Shown here: piece by piece, positions 52,301 through 60,228 of the stretch | How positions within the stretch are numbered: the stretch's first letter is position 1 | Layout: every line of letters begins with the position of its first letter | Notes under the pieces: model-generated | Databases searched by the model: none | Told to the model about the DNA's origin: nothing | Seen by the model: the letters and a program-made list of their open reading frames with translations, nothing else | Translations under genes and position numbers: made by a program | Assembly (NCBI GenBank): GCA_026393835.1 | Contig: JAPKZK010000118.1 | Location: 37,293 to 101,292 of the forward strand | Length of the DNA stretch: 64,000 nucleotides | DNA from: Candidatus Aminicenantota bacterium | Lineage (GTDB): Bacteria > Acidobacteriota > Aminicenantia > UBA2199 | Reading direction: 5' to 3'

Positions 52301-54983
52301 TCCCCGAATTCGCCGTGATTTTCATTACAATCTCCAGGAAAGTGGCTTCACCTTCGCTGATTACCGCAAGGTCGATGTTCCGGTCCTGTAAAAGCGTTTC
52401 CGTGTTGCGGGTCGCATACGGACCGCCGGCAATAATAGGGCCGCCGAATCCCCATAACCGCAGCAGGGAGATTGTTTTATGATAAAAATCCCGGTAAAAG
52501 GTTAACGAACGCACACCGATCACATCGGGCCGGAATTCCTCCAGCCGGGCCTTTAATTCATCATAGCTGTCGAAATCGATGCGGGATTTCAATATCTGCC
52601 CGGCCATTTTTTCACCCAGTTGCTCTTCCAGGTAAGTCATGATATACATGGCGCCCAGTGGGGGTTCCACCACATCATATAACATATCCGTCTCCCTGGA
52701 AAAATACTGGGTAAGGTCCAGGAATAATATCCGTAAAGCATTTTCCGCCGGTTTGTGAACCGGGAAATGGTCCCGCACTTTTCGATTCAATTGCGGAACC
52801 TCGAAATCTACTTCTTCCCTGAACTCCAATTGCCCCAATTCTTCTTCTTTTATACCGGCCAGTTCCAGTATATCTTCGAAACGTTCAATACTATAAGGCA
52901 GGTAACTGTTGTATTTCTGGATGATCTCATCCCTGGTCAACGCCTTTGCCTGGAAAGGAAGCACATGGAGCAACCGCTCTTTCAACAGGAAATATTCATT
53001 GAGAAATTCCGCCTGGTAATTTTTTGTAAAACTTTTCTTAAAGGGCGAAGTAGGGGAGAGTTCATGGAAAGCCAGGTCTTCGCATTTCAATATATCTTCC
53101 CTGGGCACACCATGCCGCATGGCCAGATCGGCCATCTCGGTGTCCGGATAAATTTTCAATATAAAGACATAGGGGAAATGAAGCCAGCGCTGCTGTTTGA
53201 TGAAATCCATTGTCAGGCGCGCCTCTTCCTCTGTTTCAGTAGGAAACCCGTGCATGGTAAAAAGTTCCAGGATCACGTGGGGGTGTTTTTCGCAAAAGTA
53301 TTTGACAATCTCACTGAATTTTTCAAGGTTCAAATTTTTATTGATCATTTTTTGCAAACGGGGCGAAGCGGTTTCCAGCGCCAGCGCCGTCGATGCCAGA
53401 CCGGCCTCCACCAGGAGATCGATATAATCTTTGGTCAACAGATCGCCTCGAAGCCCATTGGGGAAAAACAACTGCACATCCAACCGGTTCTTGATGATCA
53501 TTTCGAAAAACCGCATCCCATTAGCTGCATTGACATTGAAAATATCATCGAAAATCGAAAATCGCCGGAATCCCATGTCATAATAGATTTTCATTTCTTT
53601 AAGAATATCTTCGGCCGACCTGAATACGTGTTTGCGGGACCAGATTTTACTGCAATAGGAGCAATCATAGGGGCACCCGCGGGCCGTCTGCAGCGAGATA
53701 ATGTTCTTCACCATTACCTGGCCGATGTAGCGGCTGTATTTTTCATAATTCACCAGGGAGCGGTTTGGAATAGGTAAAGTGTCCAGGTCCGCCAGTTGTT
53801 TACGCTGCGGGGTGTAAAACGGGGCGGCTTTTTTTTCTCTCAACCCTTGCAATGCCGTATAAGAGTATTGGGTCGCCAGGTGGTCCCACGTTAATAGGAA
53901 CGGGGCCCGGCTGTCGGATAACATGGTGATGAGCCTGTTTTTGGGAACCTGGGGATCGATGGGCAGGTAGGCGCCCCCTGCCTTGAGTACCGCCAGCAGC
54001 CCCGCTGCCAGATCCAGGGAACGTTCCATCATCACCGCCACAATTGTCCCAGGGCCGACGCCTTTTTCCCTTAACAAGTGCGCCAACCGGTTGGCTTTCT
54101 CGTTTAACTCACGGTAAGTCGTTCCTTTACCTTCAAATACTACCGCCGTAAGGTCCGGAGTATGGGCCGCCTGCTCTTCAAACAATTGGTGAATCGTTTT
54201 ATTCTCAGGGTATTCCGCGTCCGTCTTATTAAAATCCATTAACTCCTGCAATTCCTGCTCACACAGGATATCGATTTCCGCGATTTCCAGGTTTAACAGT
54301 TCATCCAGGTGTTCAAAAATATTGACCAGGTTTCGGCAAAATCGCTCCATGATGCCTTCCGAATAGAGGGTGGTATTATAGTCCGCTTCCAGCACCAGTC
54401 GCTCTTCCTGCCGCGATAAGAGAAAAACCAGTTGGAATTGCTTCAGCAGTTTGCTTTTATTTTGAAGCCTATCGTAAAGACACGCCGCATTAAAAACCTC
54501 CAGCATCTCTTTGCCGCTGCGTTCCAGCAATTTCTGATAAATAAACCCGAAGGAGTAAGTCTCTTCTCCCGGGGTCGCATAGTTAAAATCCTCCAGCACT
54601 GTTTGTTTCATGCGATTGAGCGTTTCTTTGAAAGTCGCATTCCCGGCCAGCTTGTTACGGCAAAGGATGAGCTTATCTTTCACTCCGTCCTGCCGGGGAG
54701 AAATTGTCCCGATTAGCAGGTCGTCGCTGCCGGTGTATTTGGTGAAAGCCAGGTTCAACCCGCTGAAAAACAATATAAACAACGCAATATCGGAATCGCC
54801 GCTGATTTCCAGCAACCGGCGGCAGGCGGGTTCCGGCAGCGGGACTTGTATGGTTGCTTTTTGAGCGCTGTCCCCGGCGCTTGATTCCTTTAAAAGCGGT
54901 AAAGAAACTTTCGGTAGATCGCCGGACAATCTCTTTAACCAGTAATTTTCAATTGTTTTCTTTATTTTCAAATCTTCTGTCAT
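49377..54983 (-). CDS. NRPS C: A domain split by a B12-radical SAM enzyme, then T-E
   Basis: Start chosen at ATG 54983, seven bases after AGGAG; a TTG 21 bases upstream is rejected. The 1868-residue product has a C-terminal half of a condensation domain without HHxxxDG (about 1-240) and the A-domain N-part through motif A2 (YRELNEKANRLA, LKAGGAYLPID, about 255-365). A 585-residue insertion follows (about 366-951) with a radical SAM core (C437/C441/C444) and a B12-binding-like domain. The A domain resumes at A3 MAYIIYTSGSTGTPKG (952-967) and runs to A10. Next are T (Ser1355, GGDSI) and an epimerase (IHHLVIDGISW with H1535/H1536, TIGWFTSLYPVLL, FNYLGQFD). A-code reading DPENIGHIDK has no match I know. 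Between A6 and A7 it also carries palindromic element copy 4. Confidence 0.9.
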   Translation of the reverse strand: MTEDLKIKKTIENYWLKRLSGDLPKVSLPLLKESSAGDSAQKATIQVPLPEPACRRLLEISGDSDIALFILFFSGLNLAFTKYTGSDDLLIGTISPRQDGVKDKLILCRNKLAGNATFKETLNRMKQTVLEDFNYATPGEETYSFGFIYQKLLERSGKEMLEVFNAACLYDRLQNKSKLLKQFQLVFLLSRQEERLVLEADYNTTLYSEGIMERFCRNLVNIFEHLDELLNLEIAEIDILCEQELQELMDFNKTDAEYPENKTIHQLFEEQAAHTPDLTAVVFEGKGTTYRELNEKANRLAHLLREKGVGPGTIVAVMMERSLDLAAGLLAVLKAGGAYLPIDPQVPKNRLITMLSDSRAPFLLTWDHLATQYSYTALQGLREKKAAPFYTPQRKQLADLDTLPIPNRSLVNYEKYSRYIGQVMVKNIISLQTARGCPYDCSYCSKIWSRKHVFRSAEDILKEMKIYYDMGFRRFSIFDDIFNVNAANGMRFFEMIIKNRLDVQLFFPNGLRGDLLTKDYIDLLVEAGLASTALALETASPRLQKMINKNLNLEKFSEIVKYFCEKHPHVILELFTMHGFPTETEEEARLTMDFIKQQRWLHFPYVFILKIYPDTEMADLAMRHGVPREDILKCEDLAFHELSPTSPFKKSFTKNYQAEFLNEYFLLKERLLHVLPFQAKALTRDEIIQKYNSYLPYSIERFEDILELAGIKEEELGQLEFREEVDFEVPQLNRKVRDHFPVHKPAENALRILFLDLTQYFSRETDMLYDVVEPPLGAMYIMTYLEEQLGEKMAGQILKSRIDFDSYDELKARLEEFRPDVIGVRSLTFYRDFYHKTISLLRLWGFGGPIIAGGPYATRNTETLLQDRNIDLAVISEGEATFLEIVMKITANSGKLPAEADLKKISGIAFVPRGMGVSGAREILLLDRDLMDDALSQKSIANPGPVNGSSDMAYIIYTSGSTGTPKGVIAEHRNAVNVLNWFGSAYNLNPESRVIQLTNYTFDPSVEQIFGTLLRGGAVYLAPRELAADREVFARFIHENRVQVINFVPGTLKELLGYQDRLESIDVVISGGEKLDNAVKNQLLEKGYNLYNHYGPTETTIDALMKKCSLGEGVTLGNPIANTQCHILDINLKPVPVGVTGELYIGGAGVARGYLNRPELTYEKFLEVQEPFFKKVPGPRRVFYRTGDLARWLPAGEIDFLGRIDQQVKIRGFRVELGEIESQILKYPGIKRVVVSGRQSEDGETRLCAYFIAENDTDPEKIPAGTELRERLSVELPDYMVPANFVVLKEIPLTPNGKIDYNALPSPEAGTAEAEYEPPANEMEEILLEIWVDVLAVKKEKVGVKANFFEIGGDSIKVIQISARLRKYGLKVESGDIFTYPTIKQLAGRVTRAERVIDQSAVEGEVMLTPVQVWFFQENILSRNLYNQDVMLFSKDGFDPGAVRAVFTAIQEHHDALRMTYKEVDGKVIQVNHGLAYSFSLEVYDFRGQPMSGAAGLLNKKTADIKASLDLETGPLMKLGLFHLDDGDRLFIVIHHLVIDGISWRILFEDVETLFQQHKSGKSPELPLKTDSFKYWAEQLSQYAGSEEFLMEKDYWAQLELADVPPLPRDFDGENYTRDAKFASFRLSNEETEKLLTKVNEAFGTEINDILLTALGLAIKKAFLLPRLALAMEGHGRESILKDVNINRTIGWFTSLYPVLLEFPGQDDYSLYIKETKERLRQVPNKGIGHGILKYLTPEDQKQGIRLRLTPEIAFNYLGQFDLNLENRSFTVIDESTMDWLTSEEKREYPLEVAGMIINRQLALSVTYSSKQYKTETIERLWDYYREELSAIIDYCSSRDEKEMTPSDFTYDKLSVEAITSLDEMFNN
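51441..51495. repeat. GC-rich palindromic element inside NRPS C (copy 4)
   Basis: CCAGGGACCTTTTTGAAAAA and its complement (51451-51480), followed by ACCTCCAAAAACTTTTC, lie in frame between A6 and A7 and encode about residues 1168-1183 (EVQEPFFKKVPGPRRV). The element is the intergenic palindrome family, so the extra residues are of repeat origin. Confidence 0.8.
52131..53888 (-). other. In-frame B12-binding/radical SAM insertion in the A domain
   Basis: This is the part of NRPS C between A2 and A3 (about 585 residues). In order: linker LADLDTLPIPNRSLVNYEKY, cluster motif RGCPYDCSYCSK, radical SAM barrel strands (FRRFSIFDDIF, LALETASPRL, HGFPTETEEEA), a helical region, and then a cobalamin-binding-like Rossmann domain (ALRILFLDLTQYF, PPLGAMYIMTYLE, PDVIGVRSLTF, PIIAGGPYAT, AVISEGEATFLEIV). 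It ends KKISGIAFVPRG. The usual DxHxxG motif is absent, as in many class B enzymes. In standalone enzymes the B12 domain comes first, so the order here is permuted. Confidence 0.85.
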
Positions 54984-55030
54984 TAGTCTTTCTCCTGTTA
55001 TCAAATTAATTCAAATTCGTTACTCAACGA

Positions 55031-55131
55031 ACTCAGGTTAAAGCTGAGGTTGAGCTTGAGGTTGGAGCCGAGAATGAGGAAAAATGAAAAGTATCTTTTA
55101 TCTTTCCTCAAACTCAGCCTTAACCATAACC
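55031..55131. repeat. CTCAGGTT/GAGGTTGAG-type repeats between NRPS C and the PP-loop gene
   Basis: Repeated GAGGTT and GAGCTTGAGG words (55031-55079) are followed by roughly complementary CCTCAAACTCAGCC and AACCATAACC (55105-55131). They form an imperfect inverted repeat that fills most of this 159-base gap. It may form a hairpin in the operon mRNA. Confidence 0.6.
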
Positions 55132-55142
55132 TTTTTATCCTG

Positions 55143-56180
55143 TTATCTCAAATCCGCCAGTTCGATGTCGCATTCGGTTGCCAGGCGTTCCAGCAATCCC
55201 GGGGGAGGGTTCAATTCCAGGTCTTTTAATGCTTGTTCCCTGGATATTTCACCGGCCCTGATTAACGTGGAGTATTCATCATGATAGTGGGTGTACTGCC
55301 GTTTGTTAAAATCCCGGTAGGAGTTCAACCAGATCATCTCGCAGTTGGTGGTCCTGTCGGGATAGCTCACGCGAAGCGGCTGCCAGTCGAATCGGTCACG
55401 ACAAATCTTCTCCAGTACCTCTTTGTCGGTTTTGTTGAACTTGAATACGAAAAATGGGATAAAAAGAATCTTGTCCAGGTCTACTTCCTTTTCCAGGTCT
55501 GCCCTGGTTTCGTAGATCACCTGTCTTTTCAACAGTTCCCATTTTTTGGTGAATTTGGCAAAAAACTCCTGGTCGCCGGTTTCCAGGATCACATTGATCA
55601 TCCGGCCGTACCAGTCTCTTGACTTTTCCCCATCGTGCATCATGGCCGCCTGCCCTTTGGAATAACCGTTCACCACGAGGGGGATATTGAAATTGTCCGC
55701 AATCTCGAGACCGTTCAAATACAACATGTTGCCGCAAGCATAACAGGGACTTACCGTGTAATCATCTGATTCATTGAAGTACTTGAACAGTTTTCTCATG
55801 AATTTCAGGTCGTTTTTCCAGATAAGCAAATCCACATCCAATTCTTTGCAGAGTCTTTCCACGTTGCCGGTGGCAGTGGGATCATCCCAACCGTGATCGC
55901 TGTGAAATACCATGGGTTTTAATCCATATTTTTCCACGATCTGGATCAACGTAAAACAACTGTCCACACCGCCGCTTAACGGCACCAGCAGATCATATTT
56001 TCGCCCCAGGTTTTTGTACTTTTTTAAGCACTCTTTCACCTCTTCTTCATTCTTAAAATGAAAATGGGCTTCCTTTTCCTCTTTAACAGAGTACGCATTG
56101 CAAAAATTGCATACCCCGTTTTCATCGAAACGAATACCCGCGTAAGTTTCGGGTAACACACATCTTGTACATATTTTCAC
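55143..56180 (-). CDS. PP-loop ATPase (N-acetyl sugar amidotransferase-like)
   Basis: A 345-residue adenine nucleotide alpha-hydrolase (PP-loop) with the motif VPLSGGVDSCF (S69-S74). Zinc-like Cys pairs are at C4/C7, C24/C27 and C146/C149 (SPCYACGN). The overall pattern MKICTRCVLPETYAGIRFDE...CNFCNAY resembles WbpG/PseA-type amidotransferases, which make acetamidino sugars from an amide donor. The GTG start has AGGAGG seven bases upstream. It sits between NRPS B and NRPS C in the same direction. In this position it could adenylate a carboxyl, amide or tRNA-like substrate for peptide tailoring (amidine, thioamide or amide formation). No HisH-like glutaminase partner is visible in the window. 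Confidence 0.75.
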   Translation of the reverse strand: MKICTRCVLPETYAGIRFDENGVCNFCNAYSVKEEKEAHFHFKNEEEVKECLKKYKNLGRKYDLLVPLSGGVDSCFTLIQIVEKYGLKPMVFHSDHGWDDPTATGNVERLCKELDVDLLIWKNDLKFMRKLFKYFNESDDYTVSPCYACGNMLYLNGLEIADNFNIPLVVNGYSKGQAAMMHDGEKSRDWYGRMINVILETGDQEFFAKFTKKWELLKRQVIYETRADLEKEVDLDKILFIPFFVFKFNKTDKEVLEKICRDRFDWQPLRVSYPDRTTNCEMIWLNSYRDFNKRQYTHYHDEYSTLIRAGEISREQALKDLELNPPPGLLERLATECDIELADLR

Positions 56181-56247
56181 TTTGTAACCTCCTATATTTT
56201 TTATTTATTTTTATTTTTTTGTTTGTTTTTACGGCCGATCTTTTCCC

Positions 56248-59200
56248 TTAGAAATTAAAGTCCACCTTTTGGACTTTTTTTAATTCTTCCTCATAAATCG
56301 TATGACAATCCAGGTCTTTAATTTTACTTTGCGGGTCATCTATAACATGCTTTATCAATATTAAATATTTTTCCATCATTAATTCGATAGTCTCGGGTTT
56401 ATACAGTTGAGTACTGTAAGATACACTGAAAGAAATACCTTTTGCTGTTTCCACCCCTAACCAATCCTGGTCGAATTTCGTTGTATTTATTTCCATTTCA
56501 TGGAGGGTGAATTTCAGACTGGGAATTTGTTGGTTTGAAATATCCCCCGTTGCTGCTTCCTCACCCTGTATCTCAAACATGATATCAAAAATGGGATTAC
56601 GGCCGCTATCCTTGCTGGAGGCGACCTTGTTAATCAAGCTTTCATAAGAATAGTCCTGGTTTTCATAGGCCTTCAAAGAAATCTCCCTGATTTCTTTTAG
56701 AAATTGTCTGAAAGTTTTTTCGCCGGAGGGAGAACTTCTCAATGGCAGCGTATTGATAAAAAGACCGATAATCCCCTCTAGATCGGCATGCCTACGCCCG
56801 GAAATGGTGGTCCCCGTGGCAATGTCTCCCCGATAACCTATTTTAGACAACAGGATATGAAATATGGCCGTCATTATCATCTGTAGGGTTGCGCTTTCCT
56901 GCTTTGCTTGTTCTTTTAATCGCCGGCTTTCCTCTTCTTCAATATCAAAATTGACGCTCCGGCCTTCAGAACCTTGACGCTCCGACCTGGTATAATCGGC
57001 GGGCGGTTCTAATACCGGCTGGCGATTGGAAAACTGCTCTAACCAGTAAATTTCCTGCTTTTTGCGCCGCTCTTTTTCCTTTTCACTGTATTCCCACTCC
57101 GAATAATCTTTATACTGTACCTTTAACGGTTCCAATGAATCACCCTTGTAAAACAACAGGAAATCTCTTATCAAAATCATGTGTGAGATTGCATCCGAAA
57201 TAATGTGATGCATATCTACCGCCAGGAAATGCCGGGTTTCATCGGTTTTGAACAAACCCACTCGAAGCAGTGGCGTCCGGGATAAATCAAATGAATGGAC
57301 AAACTTCTTCATAATATCTCCAGGGGGAATGCCCACGTCGGAATATTCGATTTTAAATTCCACATCATTATGTATCTTTTGAACAGGTCCATTATCGATG
57401 AAATGAAACGAAGTCATGAGGCTTTCATGCCTATAGATTAATTTTTTGAAAGTTTCCGCGAATTTTTCTTTATCCAGGAAGCCTTCCAGGGATGCTAATA
57501 TCGGCATGTTGTAAGCGCTGCTCTCGCTGTTCAACTGTTGGTAAGTATACAGGCGCTTCTGGGCGGAAGAAAGGATGTAATATTCCTTCTCTTCGGCTTT
57601 TTCTATGGAAAGATACCGGGCTTTATCCGCTTCCTGCATATGCTGGGCTGTCCCCCGGATGGTCTGTATTCTAAATATGTCTTCCAATAACAGCTTGACA
57701 TTGAATGCTTTGTGTATCCTGGCGATCAATACGATGGCTTTCAGGGAATTACCCCCTAGATCGAAAAACCGGGTATCTATCCCGATTTTTTCTTTTTCTA
57801 CGGATAAGACATCTGCCCACATGAGAACCAGTTCTGTTTCCATTTCATCCCGGGGGGCGGCATACGCGATTTCCTGCATGGTTTCCGGCTCCGGCAGCGC
57901 GTTACGGTCGACTTTTCCATTAGGGGTGAGGGGAAACCGGTCCATCTGCACATAAAACCATGGGATCATATAATCCGGCAGTCTTTTTCCCAGGAAGCGT
58001 CGCAGCGCTTCGGGTCCGATTGTTTTATCCGAAATAATGTAGCCGCAAAGGTATTTATCGCTGCTTGCTTCTCCTTTTTCCATCACTATTGCTTCTTTGA
58101 TATCTTCATGTTCCAGCAAACTGTTCTCTATTTCTCCCAATTCAATCCGGTATCCCCTGACTTTGACCTGGTAATCCATCCGGCCCAGGAACTCGACATT
58201 GCCGTCCGGCAACCGCCGCGCCAGGTCGCCGGTGCGATAGACCAGGGGGGCTTTTTTCGAGAAAACCGCCCCCCTGGACCCCCTGAAAAAGCTTTTGTTT
58301 ATAAATTTTTCCGCGGTTAATTCCGGTTTGTTGAGGTAGCCCCTCGTTACACTTGCACCCCCGATACACAGCTCTCCCGGGACTCCTAGGGGTAAAAGGC
58401 CGCCCGCGAAATCCAATATATAAAACATTACGTTGGGTAGGGGCTTGCCGATGGGCACACTGCCGGAGGAAGGCAATTCATCCCCTGCCAGGGGTTCGTA
58501 ATAACTGCTGTCAATAGTGGCTTCCGTTACCCCGTAACTATTTACGATGCGCAATTGCTTACCGAATCGCGCAACCAGGGCTTTGAAATCCTGGGACGAA
58601 CAGGTATCGGAACCCAGGATTAGTAATTGAAGGGAATCGATTTTCAAATTATTGTTATACACATAATTCATAAAGGGAATAACATAAGAGGGGGTCGATT
58701 CAAACAAAGTTACCCTGTGAGAGGTTATTAATTGGTATAGGGATTCGGGGTCCGCCCCTAAAACAGGATTGATTATCATCTTACCGCCGTTCAAGAAGAC
58801 CCTGGCTAGGTCACCGGCAAACACGTCAAAACAAAAATTGGCCATTTGCAAAAGAGTGACTTCCATTTTCAGGAGTTTATACTCCTGCCGCCACCCCATG
58901 GCCACATTGACAAGATGGCTATGCTGCACCATAACACCTTTGGGTTTCCCGGTGGAACCGGAAGTGTAGATGAGGTAAGCAAGATTTGAAGGATTTTGAA
59001 GGTAAGAAGGTAAGAAGGTAAGGGGGTAAGAAGGTAAGTTGGCCAAAGTGCTGGCGGTAACCATCAGTTTAGCTCTACTGTCGGTCCACATATAAACGAT
59101 GCGCTCTTCCGGGTACCCTAGATCGATGGGCAAATACGCGCACCCGGCTTTCAATATTCCCATAACTCCCACAATCATTTCCACTGAACGATCTACCTTT

Positions 59201-60201
59201 ATTCCTACAATAGTATCCGCCTGGACGCCTTTTTTTATTAACAAATAGGCTAATCGGTTGGAGTGTTCATTCAATTCGCGATAGGACAGGCTGGCGGGTC
59301 CGACAGGTTTGACGGAAAAGGCGGGACCAAAAACCGCGATGCAATCCGGTGTTCGATCCAATTGCTCTTCAAATAACCGGTGAAAGGTTTTATCGCACGG
59401 GTATTCTTCCTCCCTGCCGTTAAATTCGATCAACAGTTGTTCCTTTTCCTCTACCGACAGGATATCGATGCATGCCAACGTTATTTCTACATTGGAAAGA
59501 ACCGTTTCCAATAACCGTGTATAGTGCCGGATAATTTGTGCTACTGTCCGCCCCCGGTACAACGATAGATTATATTCTACTTCCATCTCCAGGCAGCATT
59601 CGGTGCGGTTGAAATCGAACAACATGTGATAATGAAGATCGTCGATATATTTTTTATAATGAATATTTCGCAGTAATATACCGGTATCGAAGAAAGGATT
59701 CTCATTCTCCCGGCAGGGTATATTTAAATGTCCGGCCAGGTAATCGATAGGATAGTTTTGATTTTGGACGGCATTATTAATGACATCGCGCACCTGCAAA
59801 AGCAATTCTTTGAAAGTGACGGCATCTTCGAGCCGGTTTCTCAGTACCAGGACCGTGTTGATAAAATCGGTATCGCTTTCCTGTTTATAAATGGGGGTGC
59901 CGATGGTTATGTCGTTCATACAGGTATATTTCTTCAATAACACCATCAACCCTGCCGCCAGTATCATATTTAGTTTAATATTGCTGTTTTTGCTTAACTG
60001 GGTCAGTTGAGAAAAAATCTCCCCCTGTAACGTGGATTTGGCAGTCTCTACTTGGTCTGAGGTTATATTTTCCTTTGTAAAATCGAAAGGGAAATTGCTT
60101 TTTTCTGTCAGATTGCTCAATTGTCCCAGCCAGTATTCTTTCTCCACGGTTTTCTGGTTGGCGATGACAGCTAACTTATCGGCATGGTTTTTATTCTTCA
60201 T
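56248..60201 (-). CDS. NRPS B: half-C, A (ornithine code), T, C
   Basis: A 1317-residue NRPS. It starts with a C-terminal half of a condensation domain (about 1-250). Then comes A (about 265-780) with A3 LAYLIYTSGSTGKPKG (408-423), A5 NSYGVTEAT and A7 LVYRTGDLAR. T follows with Ser819 (LGGNSL), and then a full C domain (about 870-1290). The C motif reads MHHIISDAIS, so the final Gly of HHxxxDG is Ala (H998, H999, D1003, A1004). Aligned to GrsA, the ten-residue A code reads D-V-G-E-I-G-S-I-D-K, the classical ornithine code. It ends in an acidic/aromatic tail (DFNF). In-frame repeat insertions occur at A2-A3 (about 386-407), A6-A7 (636-651) and before the first core motif (291-303). Confidence 0.92.
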   Translation of the reverse strand: MKNKNHADKLAVIANQKTVEKEYWLGQLSNLTEKSNFPFDFTKENITSDQVETAKSTLQGEIFSQLTQLSKNSNIKLNMILAAGLMVLLKKYTCMNDITIGTPIYKQESDTDFINTVLVLRNRLEDAVTFKELLLQVRDVINNAVQNQNYPIDYLAGHLNIPCRENENPFFDTGILLRNIHYKKYIDDLHYHMLFDFNRTECCLEMEVEYNLSLYRGRTVAQIIRHYTRLLETVLSNVEITLACIDILSVEEKEQLLIEFNGREEEYPCDKTFHRLFEEQLDRTPDCIAVFGPAFSVKPVGPASLSYRELNEHSNRLAYLLIKKGVQADTIVGIKVDRSVEMIVGVMGILKAGCAYLPIDLGYPEERIVYMWTDSRAKLMVTASTLANLPSYPLTFLPSYLQNPSNLAYLIYTSGSTGKPKGVMVQHSHLVNVAMGWRQEYKLLKMEVTLLQMANFCFDVFAGDLARVFLNGGKMIINPVLGADPESLYQLITSHRVTLFESTPSYVIPFMNYVYNNNLKIDSLQLLILGSDTCSSQDFKALVARFGKQLRIVNSYGVTEATIDSSYYEPLAGDELPSSGSVPIGKPLPNVMFYILDFAGGLLPLGVPGELCIGGASVTRGYLNKPELTAEKFINKSFFRGSRGAVFSKKAPLVYRTGDLARRLPDGNVEFLGRMDYQVKVRGYRIELGEIENSLLEHEDIKEAIVMEKGEASSDKYLCGYIISDKTIGPEALRRFLGKRLPDYMIPWFYVQMDRFPLTPNGKVDRNALPEPETMQEIAYAAPRDEMETELVLMWADVLSVEKEKIGIDTRFFDLGGNSLKAIVLIARIHKAFNVKLLLEDIFRIQTIRGTAQHMQEADKARYLSIEKAEEKEYYILSSAQKRLYTYQQLNSESSAYNMPILASLEGFLDKEKFAETFKKLIYRHESLMTSFHFIDNGPVQKIHNDVEFKIEYSDVGIPPGDIMKKFVHSFDLSRTPLLRVGLFKTDETRHFLAVDMHHIISDAISHMILIRDFLLFYKGDSLEPLKVQYKDYSEWEYSEKEKERRKKQEIYWLEQFSNRQPVLEPPADYTRSERQGSEGRSVNFDIEEEESRRLKEQAKQESATLQMIMTAIFHILLSKIGYRGDIATGTTISGRRHADLEGIIGLFINTLPLRSSPSGEKTFRQFLKEIREISLKAYENQDYSYESLINKVASSKDSGRNPIFDIMFEIQGEEAATGDISNQQIPSLKFTLHEMEINTTKFDQDWLGVETAKGISFSVSYSTQLYKPETIELMMEKYLILIKHVIDDPQSKIKDLDCHTIYEEELKKVQKVDFNF
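58242..58300. repeat. GC-rich palindromic element inside NRPS B (copy 5)
   Basis: CCAGGGGGGCTTTTTTCGAG and its complement (58242-58277) are followed by ACCCCCTGAAAAAGCTTTTG. It lies in frame between A6 and A7 and encodes KSFFRGSRGAVFSKKAP. It corresponds to the same protein site as copy 4 in NRPS C. Confidence 0.85.
59001..59040. repeat. Octanucleotide tandem repeat in NRPS B
   Basis: Five tandem 8-bp units (GGTAAGAA with single GGTAAGGG and GGTAAGTT variants) lie in the A2-A3 linker coding region. Eight is not a multiple of three, so gain or loss of one unit would shift the reading frame of the NRPS. Confidence 0.9.
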
Positions 60202-60228
60202 TTATGACATTCTCCTTTCCCTGCATTT

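Noticed and set aside
52755..53777. 340-codon plus-strand frame
   Set aside because: Antisense to the radical SAM part of NRPS C, no family resemblance; a shadow of coding-strand codon bias.
54984..55004. TTG start of NRPS C seven codons upstream
   Set aside because: The codons include the AGGAG ribosome site of the ATG at 54983.
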